Source of the DNA: JACPIN01 sp964367085
Lineage (GTDB): Archaea; Nanobdellota; Nanobdellia; SCGC-AAA011-G17; ARS1403
Direction: 5' to 3'
Assembly: GCA_964367085.1 (NCBI GenBank)
Contig: CAYIWL010000047.1
Location: 1-6,617 of the forward strand
Length of the DNA stretch: 6,617 nt
This document shows positions 1 to 5,965 of the stretch, piece after piece (position 1 is the stretch's first letter; every line of letters starts with the position of its first letter). Position numbers and translations under genes: made by a program. The notes beneath the pieces were generated by a model. The model did not search any database. It saw only the letters and a program-made list of their open reading frames with translations, and had not been told where the DNA came from.

Positions 1-872
1 AATTCACTGAAAATTTATTAATAGATAATTTTAATTCGGCAAGAAGCAATAAAGACAAACTAAGAGAATCGATCTTCGGCTACTTCATAAAATTAAATTA
101 TAATAATTTTGCAGCAAGAAAACAGGGGGCTATTCGAATTGCATCATTGCTGCCTGAAATCCAAGAGCCATTAGTTCCTGCTGAATTTTTAAGTGATAAT
201 AAAGTAACTGCCAAGCTTTACTTCTATGAAGATGAAGAATGGTATAAGATAACAAGAGACTGGCTAAACCAAGATGGGTTTGTAAAAACAACAATCAATG
301 AAAAGACTACAAGACATACAAAGCCATACAACGGAAAAACTCTGGAAATTGTTGTAACAACTGATAATTCCGATGTAGAAGAATCAATTAACTCGCCAGA
401 CGTAGATATAATAGCTCATAGGGGCCATTCATTTCATTTAATCGGAGATACTTTTACTGAATACATCGAAAGCAACTCTAAAAAACTTCTTTACCTAGGA
501 TCTTGTGGTTCTTTTGGTTCTGTTCCACAACTTCAGAAACAATTCCCAAATGCTTATTTCATTGCAGATGAAGACACAGGAAGAGGGGCAGACAATCATA
601 GAATCTTAATTTCATTAATGAAGCAGATAGCAGACAGAGAAAGAAACTGGAATAAAATAAGAGAAAGCACTTATAGAAGTTTAGGAGAGATACAAGGAAT
701 TGTATGGCCATTTGAAAAAGCCTTATTATTGTACAATTTCATCCAAAAATATACTGGAATGTCGATAGAGACTTTACTGGAAAAACAATATGGTTACGTT
801 CCAGAAGATTTATTTTTAGTAATGGACAGATGCGAAATTCAGCAAGTTCCTTATCTTGAGAACCTTTCTTAA
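1..872 (+). CDS. Caspase-like (clan CD) cysteine peptidase domain protein, 5'-partial
   Basis: The frame is open from the first full codon at base 3 and has no ATG or GTG before the TTG at 147. The gene therefore starts upstream of the window, and 289 C-terminal residues are visible. Counting from that TTG codon as 1, a hydrophobic strand runs into HRGHS (His91, Gly93, His94) and a second strand into LGSCGS (Cys120). The Cys120 segment is followed by a strand and a DTGRGADNHRIL stretch. A hydrophobic strand ending in His-Gly-like residues, then one ending in Cys, is the hallmark of clan CD peptidases (caspase, clostripain and gingipain relatives). The predicted role is a cysteine endopeptidase with a His91 or His94/Cys120 dyad; its substrate is unknown. 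The segment before the domain looks helical and could be a partner-sensing or solenoid region. No signal peptide can be judged because the N-terminus is missing. The fold assignment is inferred from motifs only. The neighbouring AbiE-like pair suggests an accessory or defence setting. Confidence 0.62.
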   Translation, partial: FTENLLIDNFNSARSNKDKLRESIFGYFIKLNYNNFAARKQGAIRIASLLPEIQEPLVPAEFLSDNKVTAKLYFYEDEEWYKITRDWLNQDGFVKTTINEKTTRHTKPYNGKTLEIVVTTDNSDVEESINSPDVDIIAHRGHSFHLIGDTFTEYIESNSKKLLYLGSCGSFGSVPQLQKQFPNAYFIADEDTGRGADNHRILISLMKQIADRERNWNKIRESTYRSLGEIQGIVWPFEKALLLYNFIQKYTGMSIETLLEKQYGYVPEDLFLVMDRCEIQQVPYLENLS

Positions 873-895
873 ATATGTTTGGTTAATATTTAAAT

Positions 896-946
896 CTTTC
901 TAATATTATCGAAAGCTTTATAAATAATAAAATTAATAATCGAAAG
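896..946 (+). repeat. GAAAG/CTTTC repeats around the abiE-like promoter (candidate operator)
   Basis: The 8-base word ATCGAAAG occurs at 908-915 and again at 939-946, 31 bases apart, which is about three helical turns. A CTTTC at 896-900 forms an inverted repeat with GAAAG at 911-915 (10-base spacer). AAAGCTTT at 912-919 is itself palindromic and runs into the TATA box. Antitoxins of AbiEi type are known to bind repeats in their own promoter, so this could be the autoregulatory operator. That function is inferred; short AT-rich words recur by chance. Confidence 0.35.
910..926 (+). promoter_or_regulatory. BRE/TATA promoter of the AbiE-like pair
   Basis: A purine-rich BRE-like CGAAAG (910-915) is followed by TTTATAAATA (917-926). 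The TATA centre lies about 25 bases before the ATG at 947, so transcription should start at or next to the start codon, giving a leaderless mRNA. Confidence 0.7.
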
Positions 947-1531
947 ATGAAAAAAATAGAATTAGTATATATGGAGATATTATTCCAGGCTATTGAGGAG
1001 AATAACCGGGCTTTAACACAGTCCTACCTATCTAGTTCTTTAAAAATTTCATTGAGCACAGTTAACCTGGCTTTAAAACCACTGAAGAAGATGAATGCCG
1101 TTAAAATAAAGAAAATGGGGTTTGATGTCATTGATATTAAGAAAATATTATATTATTGGGCGTCAAAAAGAGACCTGGAAAAGGATATTATCTATAAAAC
1201 AAGAGCGGAATTGCCTGTCAGAGATATAGAAAAACAAATGCCTGATAATATTGTCTTTACAGCTTATTCTGCTTACAAGTTTAAATTCAAAGATGTTCCG
1301 GCAGATTATTCAGAAATTTATATCTATGGAGGAGATGATATTAAAGAAAGATTTAAGGAGAGTGATAAAACTCCTAACTTGTTTATATTAAAAAAAGATA
1401 GTGCAATGGAAAAATATGGGAAAACGGTTACTATTGCAAACTTATTCGTAGATTTGTGGAATCTGCAGCAATGGTATGCCAAAGACTTTCTCAAAGCCTT
1501 GGAGGTCAAAATTGGCAGAATTCTGGAATAG
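947..1531 (+). CDS. AbiEi-like winged-helix antitoxin / transcriptional regulator
   Basis: This 194-residue soluble protein has a winged helix-turn-helix at about residues 5-60. The recognition part is LSSSLKISLSTVNLALKPL, followed by a wing (AVKIKKMGFDVID). The C-terminal domain (about 95-194) includes YIYGG (125-129) and a final aromatic stretch ANLFVDLWNLQQWYAKDFL. This layout matches archaeal AbiEi-family antitoxins and regulators, which repress their own operon and counteract the nucleotidyltransferase toxin encoded next to them. The ATG is supported by a TATA box about 25 bases upstream. The stop lies inside the start region of the nucleotidyltransferase gene, so the two genes overlap and are almost certainly co-transcribed and translationally coupled. 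Being a stand-alone regulator is possible but less likely given the partner. Confidence 0.72.
   Translation: MKKIELVYMEILFQAIEENNRALTQSYLSSSLKISLSTVNLALKPLKKMNAVKIKKMGFDVIDIKKILYYWASKRDLEKDIIYKTRAELPVRDIEKQMPDNIVFTAYSAYKFKFKDVPADYSEIYIYGGDDIKERFKESDKTPNLFILKKDSAMEKYGKTVTIANLFVDLWNLQQWYAKDFLKALEVKIGRILE
1501..1506 (+). promoter_or_regulatory. Shine-Dalgarno GGAGGT deciding the start of the nucleotidyltransferase
   Basis: GGAGGT, a full complement of the archaeal 16S 3' CCUCC core, lies five bases before an in-frame TTG at 1512. The earlier ATG at 1476 has no comparable motif, so TTG 1512 is preferred. The motif sits within the 3' end of the preceding coding region. Confidence 0.7.
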
Positions 1532-2135
1532 CTTGCTAACTGAGAAAAGCTGGAAGGTACTGATTGACATATCTCTGGAGCATTTTGAGTTTATCGTGAT
1601 TGGAGGATGGGCTGCTTATTTATGGACTGGGCTTCATAAAAGCAAAGACCTTGATATTGCTCTAACAGATATAAAGAGTGTTAATTTCCTAAAACAAAAA
1701 TATAACCTGAAAAAGAATGACCGCTTGAAAAAATATGAGATAAGCTTTGATGAAATTGATGTTGACATATATGTTCCTTATTTCTCAGAACTTCCAATAC
1801 CCATAGAAGATCTAAAACAATATTCTACGAAAATAGAAAATTTAAATGTAGTAAATCCAGAAATATTATTGATCTTAAAACAAGGTGCTGAGTTGGATAG
1901 GGGGAAATCAGTTAAAGGGGAAAAAGACAGGATAGATATAATGACTTTGCTTTTTTTCACTGATGTGGATTTTAAATTCTATCTTTCATTGCTTAAAAAA
2001 TACAAGCTAGAGCCTTACTTTGCGAAATTAAAAGAAATAATAGCCGATTTCAAAGATTATTGTTATTTAAACCTAAATCCAAGAGAATTCAAATTAAAGA
2101 GAGATAAAATATTGAAAAGATTAAAAGAAGCTTAG
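1512..2135 (+). CDS. AbiEii-like nucleotidyltransferase (toxin of an AbiE-type pair)
   Basis: Read from TTG 1512, the protein has 207 residues and begins MAEFWNSLLTEKSWKVL. It shows the minimal nucleotidyltransferase fold signature: a strand then GGWAAYLW (Gly31, Gly32), then KSKDLDIAL with the metal-binding pair Asp46 and Asp48, and a later acidic strand EIDVDIYV (Asp83 or Asp85). A distal motif KGEKDRIDIMTLL (about 135-147) fits the conserved K/R...D.D region of the AbiEii/DUF1814-type family. The C-terminus (160-207) is helical and lysine-rich. Family members transfer nucleotides to RNA or protein targets and inhibit growth, often in phage defence; the target here is unknown. The gene overlaps the regulator by 20 bases. 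An ATG at 1476 would add 12 residues but lacks a ribosome binding site and family-like sequence. A HEPN/MNT pair was considered, but the partner is a winged-helix protein. Confidence 0.75.
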   Translation: MAEFWNSLLTEKSWKVLIDISLEHFEFIVIGGWAAYLWTGLHKSKDLDIALTDIKSVNFLKQKYNLKKNDRLKKYEISFDEIDVDIYVPYFSELPIPIEDLKQYSTKIENLNVVNPEILLILKQGAELDRGKSVKGEKDRIDIMTLLFFTDVDFKFYLSLLKKYKLEPYFAKLKEIIADFKDYCYLNLNPREFKLKRDKILKRLKEA

Positions 2136-2151
2136 TGTTTTTCCGATAAAG

Positions 2152-2586
2152 CTAGTTATTTCGATGTGTACTGGATTTGCTTTTCTTTTTTATCAACGTG
2201 ACTCTTGCGCCGTTTTTAGTGTATATCGAGATTAAATGCGATGTCAAAATATTTAAATCTAAAGTATAAGTCGAGATTGCTTTAGATGCTATCCCTACTA
2301 TTACCAAGCTTATTGTCGAGCCTAAAACAGAGCCGATCTTTACTAATTTTCCCGTGATTATCTCTAAACCCGGGATGAATGAGCTGAATGCCGATACAAC
2401 TGAAGAATATAAGATTATGAAAAAAGCAATCCTTGTCGTCTCTAATGAGCGCAGCTTTACTCCTGTGTGCCTTAGCTTTTCTTTTAATTCTTGAATTTGC
2501 TTGAAGTCTTTGATATCCAGACTTGAAGATTCTTCTAATGTGTTTATATACTGCATTGCTCTATGATACTTTCCTAGGCTCTTCAT
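2152..2586 (-). CDS. Small membrane protein of unknown function, two predicted helices
   Basis: I do not recognise this 144-residue protein. Its N-terminal 50 residues are charged and probably helical (about 20-48, with DIKDFKQIQELKEKLRHTGVKLR possibly forming a coiled coil). A hydrophobic segment follows at about 53-72, then a short glycine/proline turn (FIPGLEII), then a second hydrophobic segment at about 82-105. The tail is cytoplasm-like and basic (KKKSKSS). This suggests a hairpin membrane protein with both ends on the same, probably cytoplasmic, side. The gene converges with the AbiE-like pair (16 bases between stops) and diverges from nreA. The ATG is supported by a TATA-like box about 22 bases upstream. 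Nothing links it to either neighbour functionally. That it is a real gene is fairly certain from length, its own promoter, and clean fit between neighbours. Confidence 0.65.
   Translation of the reverse strand: MKSLGKYHRAMQYINTLEESSSLDIKDFKQIQELKEKLRHTGVKLRSLETTRIAFFIILYSSVVSAFSSFIPGLEIITGKLVKIGSVLGSTISLVIVGIASKAISTYTLDLNILTSHLISIYTKNGARVTLIKKKSKSSTHRNN
2181..2191 (+). terminator. T-tract downstream of the AbiE-like pair
   Basis: A run of ten T with one C (ttttctttttt) lies about 45 bases after the nucleotidyltransferase stop. Archaeal termination relies on U-rich tracts, so this is a plausible end of the rightward transcript. It lies inside the 3' end of the convergent gene. A shorter TTTTT at 2138-2142 lies just after the stop. 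Confidence 0.35.
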
Positions 2587-2602
2587 AATTATTGTTTTTT
2601 TT

Positions 2603-2614
2603 ATTTAATATAAA
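2603..2614 (-). promoter_or_regulatory. TATA-like promoter of the small membrane protein gene
   Basis: On the minus strand this reads TTTATATTAAAT. Its centre lies about 22 bases before the ATG (first base at 2586), compatible with a leaderless or very short-leader mRNA. The surroundings are very AT-rich, so the exact box is uncertain. Confidence 0.45.
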
Positions 2615-2651
2615 TAGTTTTTTATTTTCAGATGACACGTGACATGGATGC

Positions 2652-2666
2652 GCAAAGGATATATAA
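2652..2666 (+). promoter_or_regulatory. BRE/TATA promoter of nreA
   Basis: A BRE-like GCAAAG (2652-2657) precedes ATATATAA (2659-2666). The TATA centre is about 25 bases before ATG 2688, which indicates a leaderless transcript and favours ATG 2688 over the adjacent TTG 2685. Confidence 0.7.
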
Positions 2667-2687
2667 CTTGCTTCTTTATTCTAATTG

Positions 2688-3908
2688 ATGTTTGTTTCAA
2701 GGCCTAAATGGAAGGATGTTGAACTGCAACTTAAAGTCAAAAGTGTTTTTAGTACAATTAAAGAATTAGGCAAGGATAATTTTTTTGGGAGCAGTCCTCC
2801 GAGTGTTTTTGTCGGGAGTAAATTGAAATATCCTGATGTGAATGTTGGAATTTTAAGCCCGCCTGTGCATGATGATTCTTCTTGGATATTGGATAGTCCT
2901 CGATATTGGGCGAATTCTGAAACTACGATAAAAGACGTTGTTTCTTATCGTGGAAGTTTGATAAATTCTAGATTTAAAAGCAGTGTTAAAGACGTGCGAA
3001 AGGAAAATAAATTCCTTGACATTGCCAAGGAAATTGCTATTGGGTATAAGCCTGTTGACGTCGAGATTTATCTTAAGAAGAAACCTAACCTGAACTTTGA
3101 TAAAGATAAAATTACAATGCCCATGGGGCCAGCTGCAGGATTGAAAAGCATAAAGATAACTGAAAATGTTAAAGTTTCAAACCACGTTGAAAAAGTTTTT
3201 GAAGATACAGACTTAAAAGCTGCTGATGCTATTGATTATTTATACTCTAAAGACATTGACGAGAACTTTCTTACCAAGCTTTTGAGTATTGGCACATTGG
3301 GATTGAAAAAGAACAGAAAACTTGTTGCAACTAAGTGGAGCATAACGGCTGTCGACGATACTATCGGTAAAAGGTTCATTGATGAGATAAAAGATTTTTC
3401 TACTGTTGATAAATTCCAATTATTTACCGGGAGTTTTTTTGGAAATTATTATTATGTGATGTTGTTTCCTGATGTTTGGAGCTATGAATTATTTGAAGGA
3501 TATTTGCCTGGAGCAGTGTGGAATTTTTCTGGAAAAATAGAATTTGCGACTGACAATGAAGGGTATGATGGGAGGAAAAGTTATGCTAGCAATTGTGCGG
3601 GAGGCTACTATAGTGTAAGAACACCTATCGTCCAATACTTATCCAAAATTAGAAAACAAGCTTCTGTTTTAGTAATTCGATTTGAAACTCCAGAATACAC
3701 TGACAGTCTTGGTGTATGGGTTACACGTGAAACTTGCAGAAAAGCCCTGAGCAACAAACCAGTTGAATTTGAAACCAGAAATGAAATGCTTGAATATGTC
3801 AAACAATTAATTATAAGGAAATTTAATTTCAATATTGAAAGGGTTTATAACCAGAGTTTATTATTGGATAAATTGAAAGCACAGAGAAAGCTGAGTGAGT
3901 TTGCTTGA
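2688..3908 (+). CDS. nreA: NreA family DNA repair protein
   Basis: This 406-residue protein has the NreA family signatures. They are SPPSVFVG (36-43) leading into a YPDVNVGILSPP stretch, a WILDSPRYW segment (66-74), and the highly conserved block RKLVATKWSITAVDD (210-224). NreA proteins act in archaeal DNA-damage repair and interact with PCNA. The last eight residues, QRKLSEFA (399-406), resemble a PCNA-interacting (PIP) box (Q-x-x-L-x-x-aromatic-aromatic) with the final aromatic replaced by Ala. Many euryarchaeal NreA proteins begin with a cysteine-rich zinc-binding stretch. Here the protein starts directly at MFVSRPKWKDVEL, with no such cysteines and no room for them, since the promoter lies immediately upstream. 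The adjacent TTG at 2685 is an alternative start adding one residue. The gene appears to be monocistronic, ending in a T-tract. Confidence 0.9.
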   Translation: MFVSRPKWKDVELQLKVKSVFSTIKELGKDNFFGSSPPSVFVGSKLKYPDVNVGILSPPVHDDSSWILDSPRYWANSETTIKDVVSYRGSLINSRFKSSVKDVRKENKFLDIAKEIAIGYKPVDVEIYLKKKPNLNFDKDKITMPMGPAAGLKSIKITENVKVSNHVEKVFEDTDLKAADAIDYLYSKDIDENFLTKLLSIGTLGLKKNRKLVATKWSITAVDDTIGKRFIDEIKDFSTVDKFQLFTGSFFGNYYYVMLFPDVWSYELFEGYLPGAVWNFSGKIEFATDNEGYDGRKSYASNCAGGYYSVRTPIVQYLSKIRKQASVLVIRFETPEYTDSLGVWVTRETCRKALSNKPVEFETRNEMLEYVKQLIIRKFNFNIERVYNQSLLLDKLKAQRKLSEFA

Positions 3909-3925
3909 TTTTTTATTTTTGTTTT
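3909..3925 (+). terminator. T-tract terminator after nreA
   Basis: Immediately after the TGA comes a 17-base stretch of T with one A and one G. No strong hairpin precedes it. This is the pattern expected of archaeal intrinsic (U-tract) termination, and it separates nreA from the downstream operon, which has its own promoter. Confidence 0.55.
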
Positions 3926-3949
3926 AACAACTTTAATTATTTCTTATGA

Positions 3950-3964
3950 GATAAAGTTTAAATA
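3950..3964 (+). promoter_or_regulatory. BRE/TATA promoter of the prs-MFS-eL15 cluster
   Basis: GATAAA (3950-3955) fits the archaeal BRE pattern and is followed by TTTAAATA (3957-3964). The TATA centre is about 27 bases before ATG 3988 and 21 before ATG 3982, so the transcript is leaderless or nearly so, and ATG 3988 fits best. Confidence 0.6.
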
Positions 3965-3987
3965 CATTATAGTTGTTACTAATGGTG

Positions 3988-4806
3988 ATGATAATTGCGG
4001 GAATGAGCAATAGCAAACCTCTTGCGGAGAAGATTGCCAGGAGATTAAATGTTGATTACGACAACGTATCCTTAAGAGATTCTTCTGATGGAGAGTTGCA
4101 TGTCAAGTTTAACTGCGATTTGAAAGGAAAAAAAATTGCACTTGTGCAAAGCCTGCATCCGTATCCAAATCATTCCTTATTTGAAGCTGTCTATGCTGCT
4201 TCTGTTGCTCGTGATTTGGGGGCCAAAGAGATTATCTATGTTGCTCCTTATCTTGCTTTTTTAAGAGAGGATAATCGGAAAGAAAAATTTGAATGCGTAC
4301 AGCAAAATACTGTTGCGGACTTGCTAAGCAGAAATGTCGATTCTGTATTAAGTGTTGAGCCTCATGTTCACCAGCACAATCTCCTCGGAAAATTTTCAGT
4401 GCCTTTCTATCGGCTTGAATGCAATGAACTTCTTAGAAAATATGCGAAAGATAATTTTTCAGGATGTAAAGTTGTTGGTTTTGGCGAGAGGGCTTGGAAA
4501 CTTGCTAAACATGTTGACAAAAATGCTGCATTGTATAAAAAAGGAGAGTCTGCTGAATACCGGGATAATGTTTTAGTTGTCGACGATATAATTGCAAGCG
4601 GGAAGAGTATGCTGTCAAATATTGAGAATTTGAAAATGAAAACTGCCAAGATCAATGTGATGGCAGTGCATGGACTTTTTAATGGTGGTTCTTTTTTAAA
4701 ATTAAAACTGAGAGCTGAGAAGGTTGTTAGCTGCAATACTTTACTGCATGAGACTAATAAGATAGATGTTAGTGGCCTGATTGCTGGAAAACTGATGGAG
4801 ATCTAA
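3988..4806 (+). CDS. prs: Ribose-phosphate pyrophosphokinase (PRPP synthetase), divergent
   Basis: Prs makes PRPP from ribose 5-phosphate and ATP for nucleotide, histidine and tryptophan synthesis in the cytoplasm. From ATG 3988 the protein has 272 residues, slightly short for archaeal Prs. It begins MIIAGMSNSKPLAEKIARRL, the typical N-terminal strand. Landmarks in family order are DGE (34-36), QSLHPYPNHSLFEAV (54-68) in place of the usual N-D-x-L-M-E-L block, YLAFLREDNR (88-97) corresponding to the RQD motif, EPH (124-126) for the D-x-H motif, and the PRPP loop VLVVDDIIASGKSM (195-208). The C-terminal part, VHGLFNGG and IDVSGLIAGKL, matches the family. Oddities are Lys206 within the PRPP loop, where a small residue is usual, loss of the conserved GE after the RED region, and Glu instead of Asp in D-x-H. 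It may be a diverged synthetase or a Prs-like paralogue. In-frame TTG 3973, ATG 3982 and GTG 3985 are alternative starts. Confidence 0.8.
   Translation: MIIAGMSNSKPLAEKIARRLNVDYDNVSLRDSSDGELHVKFNCDLKGKKIALVQSLHPYPNHSLFEAVYAASVARDLGAKEIIYVAPYLAFLREDNRKEKFECVQQNTVADLLSRNVDSVLSVEPHVHQHNLLGKFSVPFYRLECNELLRKYAKDNFSGCKVVGFGERAWKLAKHVDKNAALYKKGESAEYRDNVLVVDDIIASGKSMLSNIENLKMKTAKINVMAVHGLFNGGSFLKLKLRAEKVVSCNTLLHETNKIDVSGLIAGKLMEI
4797..4801 (+). promoter_or_regulatory. Shine-Dalgarno of the MFS transporter gene
   Basis: GGAGA, within the last codons of prs, lies six to seven bases before ATG 4808. It shows that this inner gene of the operon uses SD-dependent initiation, unlike the leaderless first gene. 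Confidence 0.6.
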
Positions 4807-4807
4807 A

Positions 4808-5929
4808 ATGCTAGAGCACCCAATCCATTATTTAAGATTTTTATTGAAGCGAGAGTTAAATGCACTTTATGCTTCTGTTGTCTTGCGTGATTTAGCCTTT
4901 AGCATGGTTGGGATTTTTGTACCGCTTTACCTTTTTGTAGAACTAAAATATAGTTTAGGATTCATCATCTTATTTTACTTGATTTATAGCTTATCATATC
5001 TGCTGTTTCTTATTCCTAGTTCTAAACTCGTGAATATTTTTTCTTTCAAATACATTGTATTGATTTCTTCCCCTCTGTATATTTCTTATTTTATCTTCCT
5101 GGATTTTATTCCAGCGTATTCTTGGCTGTTCTATTTTGCTCCATTCATGCTCGGTCTCGCTGATTCTTTTTTTTGGCTAGGATTTCATTTTGAATTTTCA
5201 GGGGCGAGCGATTATAAAGAGAGAGGGAAAGAAATTGGTAATTGGTACAACCTTAGCTTATTTTCCGGATTAGTTGGACCTTTAGTAGGAGGAAGCCTTT
5301 TGCTTGTTTCTGGATTTCAGCTGCTGTTTTTCATTGTTGCAGCCTTGATTTTTGGAAGCGCTGTTCCGATGTTTTTCTGTAGGTATAAAAATAAAAAAAT
5401 GGAGGTTGAATTTAAAAAAATCTTTAGCGTTAAATCTTTGAGAGATGGAATCGCATATTTTGGCAATGGGGGCGTTGGTATTGCTGGCGGGATTTTCTGG
5501 CCCATATTTGTATTTTCATTTTTACAGGGCTACTTGAAATTAGGAAGTTTGGCGACGATAATCTCTTTATTCACTTTATTGTTTACAATCCTTGTTGCGA
5601 AATTAAGTGATATGTTCGACAGGAGATTTGTTGTGAAGATAGGAAGCATCTTTAACTGCATTTCTTGGCTGCTGAGAATATTTGTTACGAATACTTTACA
5701 GATTGTAGGATCGTATCTCTTTGGCGGATTTAGTTCAATGGCTACAGAGCTTCCGTTTTCTGCGCTGATGTATGATAAGTCGAAAAACCGAGGAGAGTAT
5801 TTTATAATGAGGGGGATTTATTTTTCTCTTGGAAGAATTGGATTTTTGCTTCTTATGTTGTGGGTGGGCAGTTTGAAAGGTAGCTTCTTGCTTGCCGGAG
5901 TGTTTAGTTTGTTGCATATGTTCCTATAG
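4808..5929 (+). CDS. MFS-type membrane transporter, 12 predicted helices
   Basis: This 373-residue protein is strongly hydrophobic. Likely helices lie at about 27-45, 49-70, 81-101, 104-128, 148-168, 170-191, 216-240, 246-264, 275-295, 297-320, 331-352 and 356-373. The long polar loop at 192-214 (CRYKNKKMEVEFKKIF) separates the two halves, as in major facilitator superfamily carriers. Between helices 8 and 9, AKLSDMFDRRFVVKIGS (264-280) resembles MFS motif A (G-x-x-x-D-R-x-G-R-R). The equivalent loop in the N-half (71-80) is degenerate. The protein ends at the last helix without a tail. The substrate cannot be told from the sequence. The ATG follows the prs stop by one base and has an SD, so the two are translationally linked. 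Drug- or metabolite-efflux members of MFS are common in archaea, but a link to prs chemistry is only positional. Confidence 0.75.
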   Translation: MLEHPIHYLRFLLKRELNALYASVVLRDLAFSMVGIFVPLYLFVELKYSLGFIILFYLIYSLSYLLFLIPSSKLVNIFSFKYIVLISSPLYISYFIFLDFIPAYSWLFYFAPFMLGLADSFFWLGFHFEFSGASDYKERGKEIGNWYNLSLFSGLVGPLVGGSLLLVSGFQLLFFIVAALIFGSAVPMFFCRYKNKKMEVEFKKIFSVKSLRDGIAYFGNGGVGIAGGIFWPIFVFSFLQGYLKLGSLATIISLFTLLFTILVAKLSDMFDRRFVVKIGSIFNCISWLLRIFVTNTLQIVGSYLFGGFSSMATELPFSALMYDKSKNRGEYFIMRGIYFSLGRIGFLLLMLWVGSLKGSFLLAGVFSLLHMFL

Positions 5930-5942
5930 AAAACTTTAAAAG
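5928..5942 (+). promoter_or_regulatory. Possible internal promoter for eL15
   Basis: AGAAAA (5928-5933), overlapping the MFS stop codon, fits the BRE pattern, and CTTTAAAAG (5934-5942) can act as a TATA box. Its centre is about 27 bases before ATG 5966. An extra promoter would let the ribosomal protein be expressed above the transporter. Confidence 0.4.
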
Positions 5943-5952
5943 TTGAAATTTT

Positions 5953-5958
5953 GGAAGT
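5953..5958 (+). promoter_or_regulatory. Shine-Dalgarno of eL15
   Basis: GGAAGT lies seven bases before ATG 5966. It would serve read-through transcripts from the prs promoter. An out-of-frame ATG at 5961 lies between them and is ignored. Confidence 0.45.
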
Positions 5959-5965
5959 AAATGTT

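Noticed and set aside
147..872. TTG 147 as the start of the peptidase gene
   Set aside because: The frame stays open back to base 3, the upstream residues look protein-like (FAARKQGAIRIASLLPEI), and no SD or promoter precedes TTG 147, so the gene is cut by the window edge.
883..895. Second TATA-like sequence (ttaatatttaaat) before the AbiE-like pair
   Set aside because: It would start transcription near 920, inside the better-placed BRE/TATA element; in such AT-rich DNA it is likely chance.
1324..1509. Minus-strand frame antisense to the winged-helix regulator
   Set aside because: It is a shadow of the real gene, without a promoter or recognisable protein features.
947..2135. HEPN/MNT toxin-antitoxin interpretation of the pair
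   Set aside because: The nucleotidyltransferase fold fits, but the partner has a winged helix and no HEPN R-x4-6-H motif; the AbiE layout explains both genes better.
4352..4576. Plus-strand frame inside prs that might indicate a frameshift
   Set aside because: The prs frame runs uninterrupted through this region with motifs on both sides, so no frameshift is needed.
4407..4736. 109-codon minus-strand frame inside prs
   Set aside because: It lies wholly within a gene with clear family motifs and has no promoter; it is a shadow frame.
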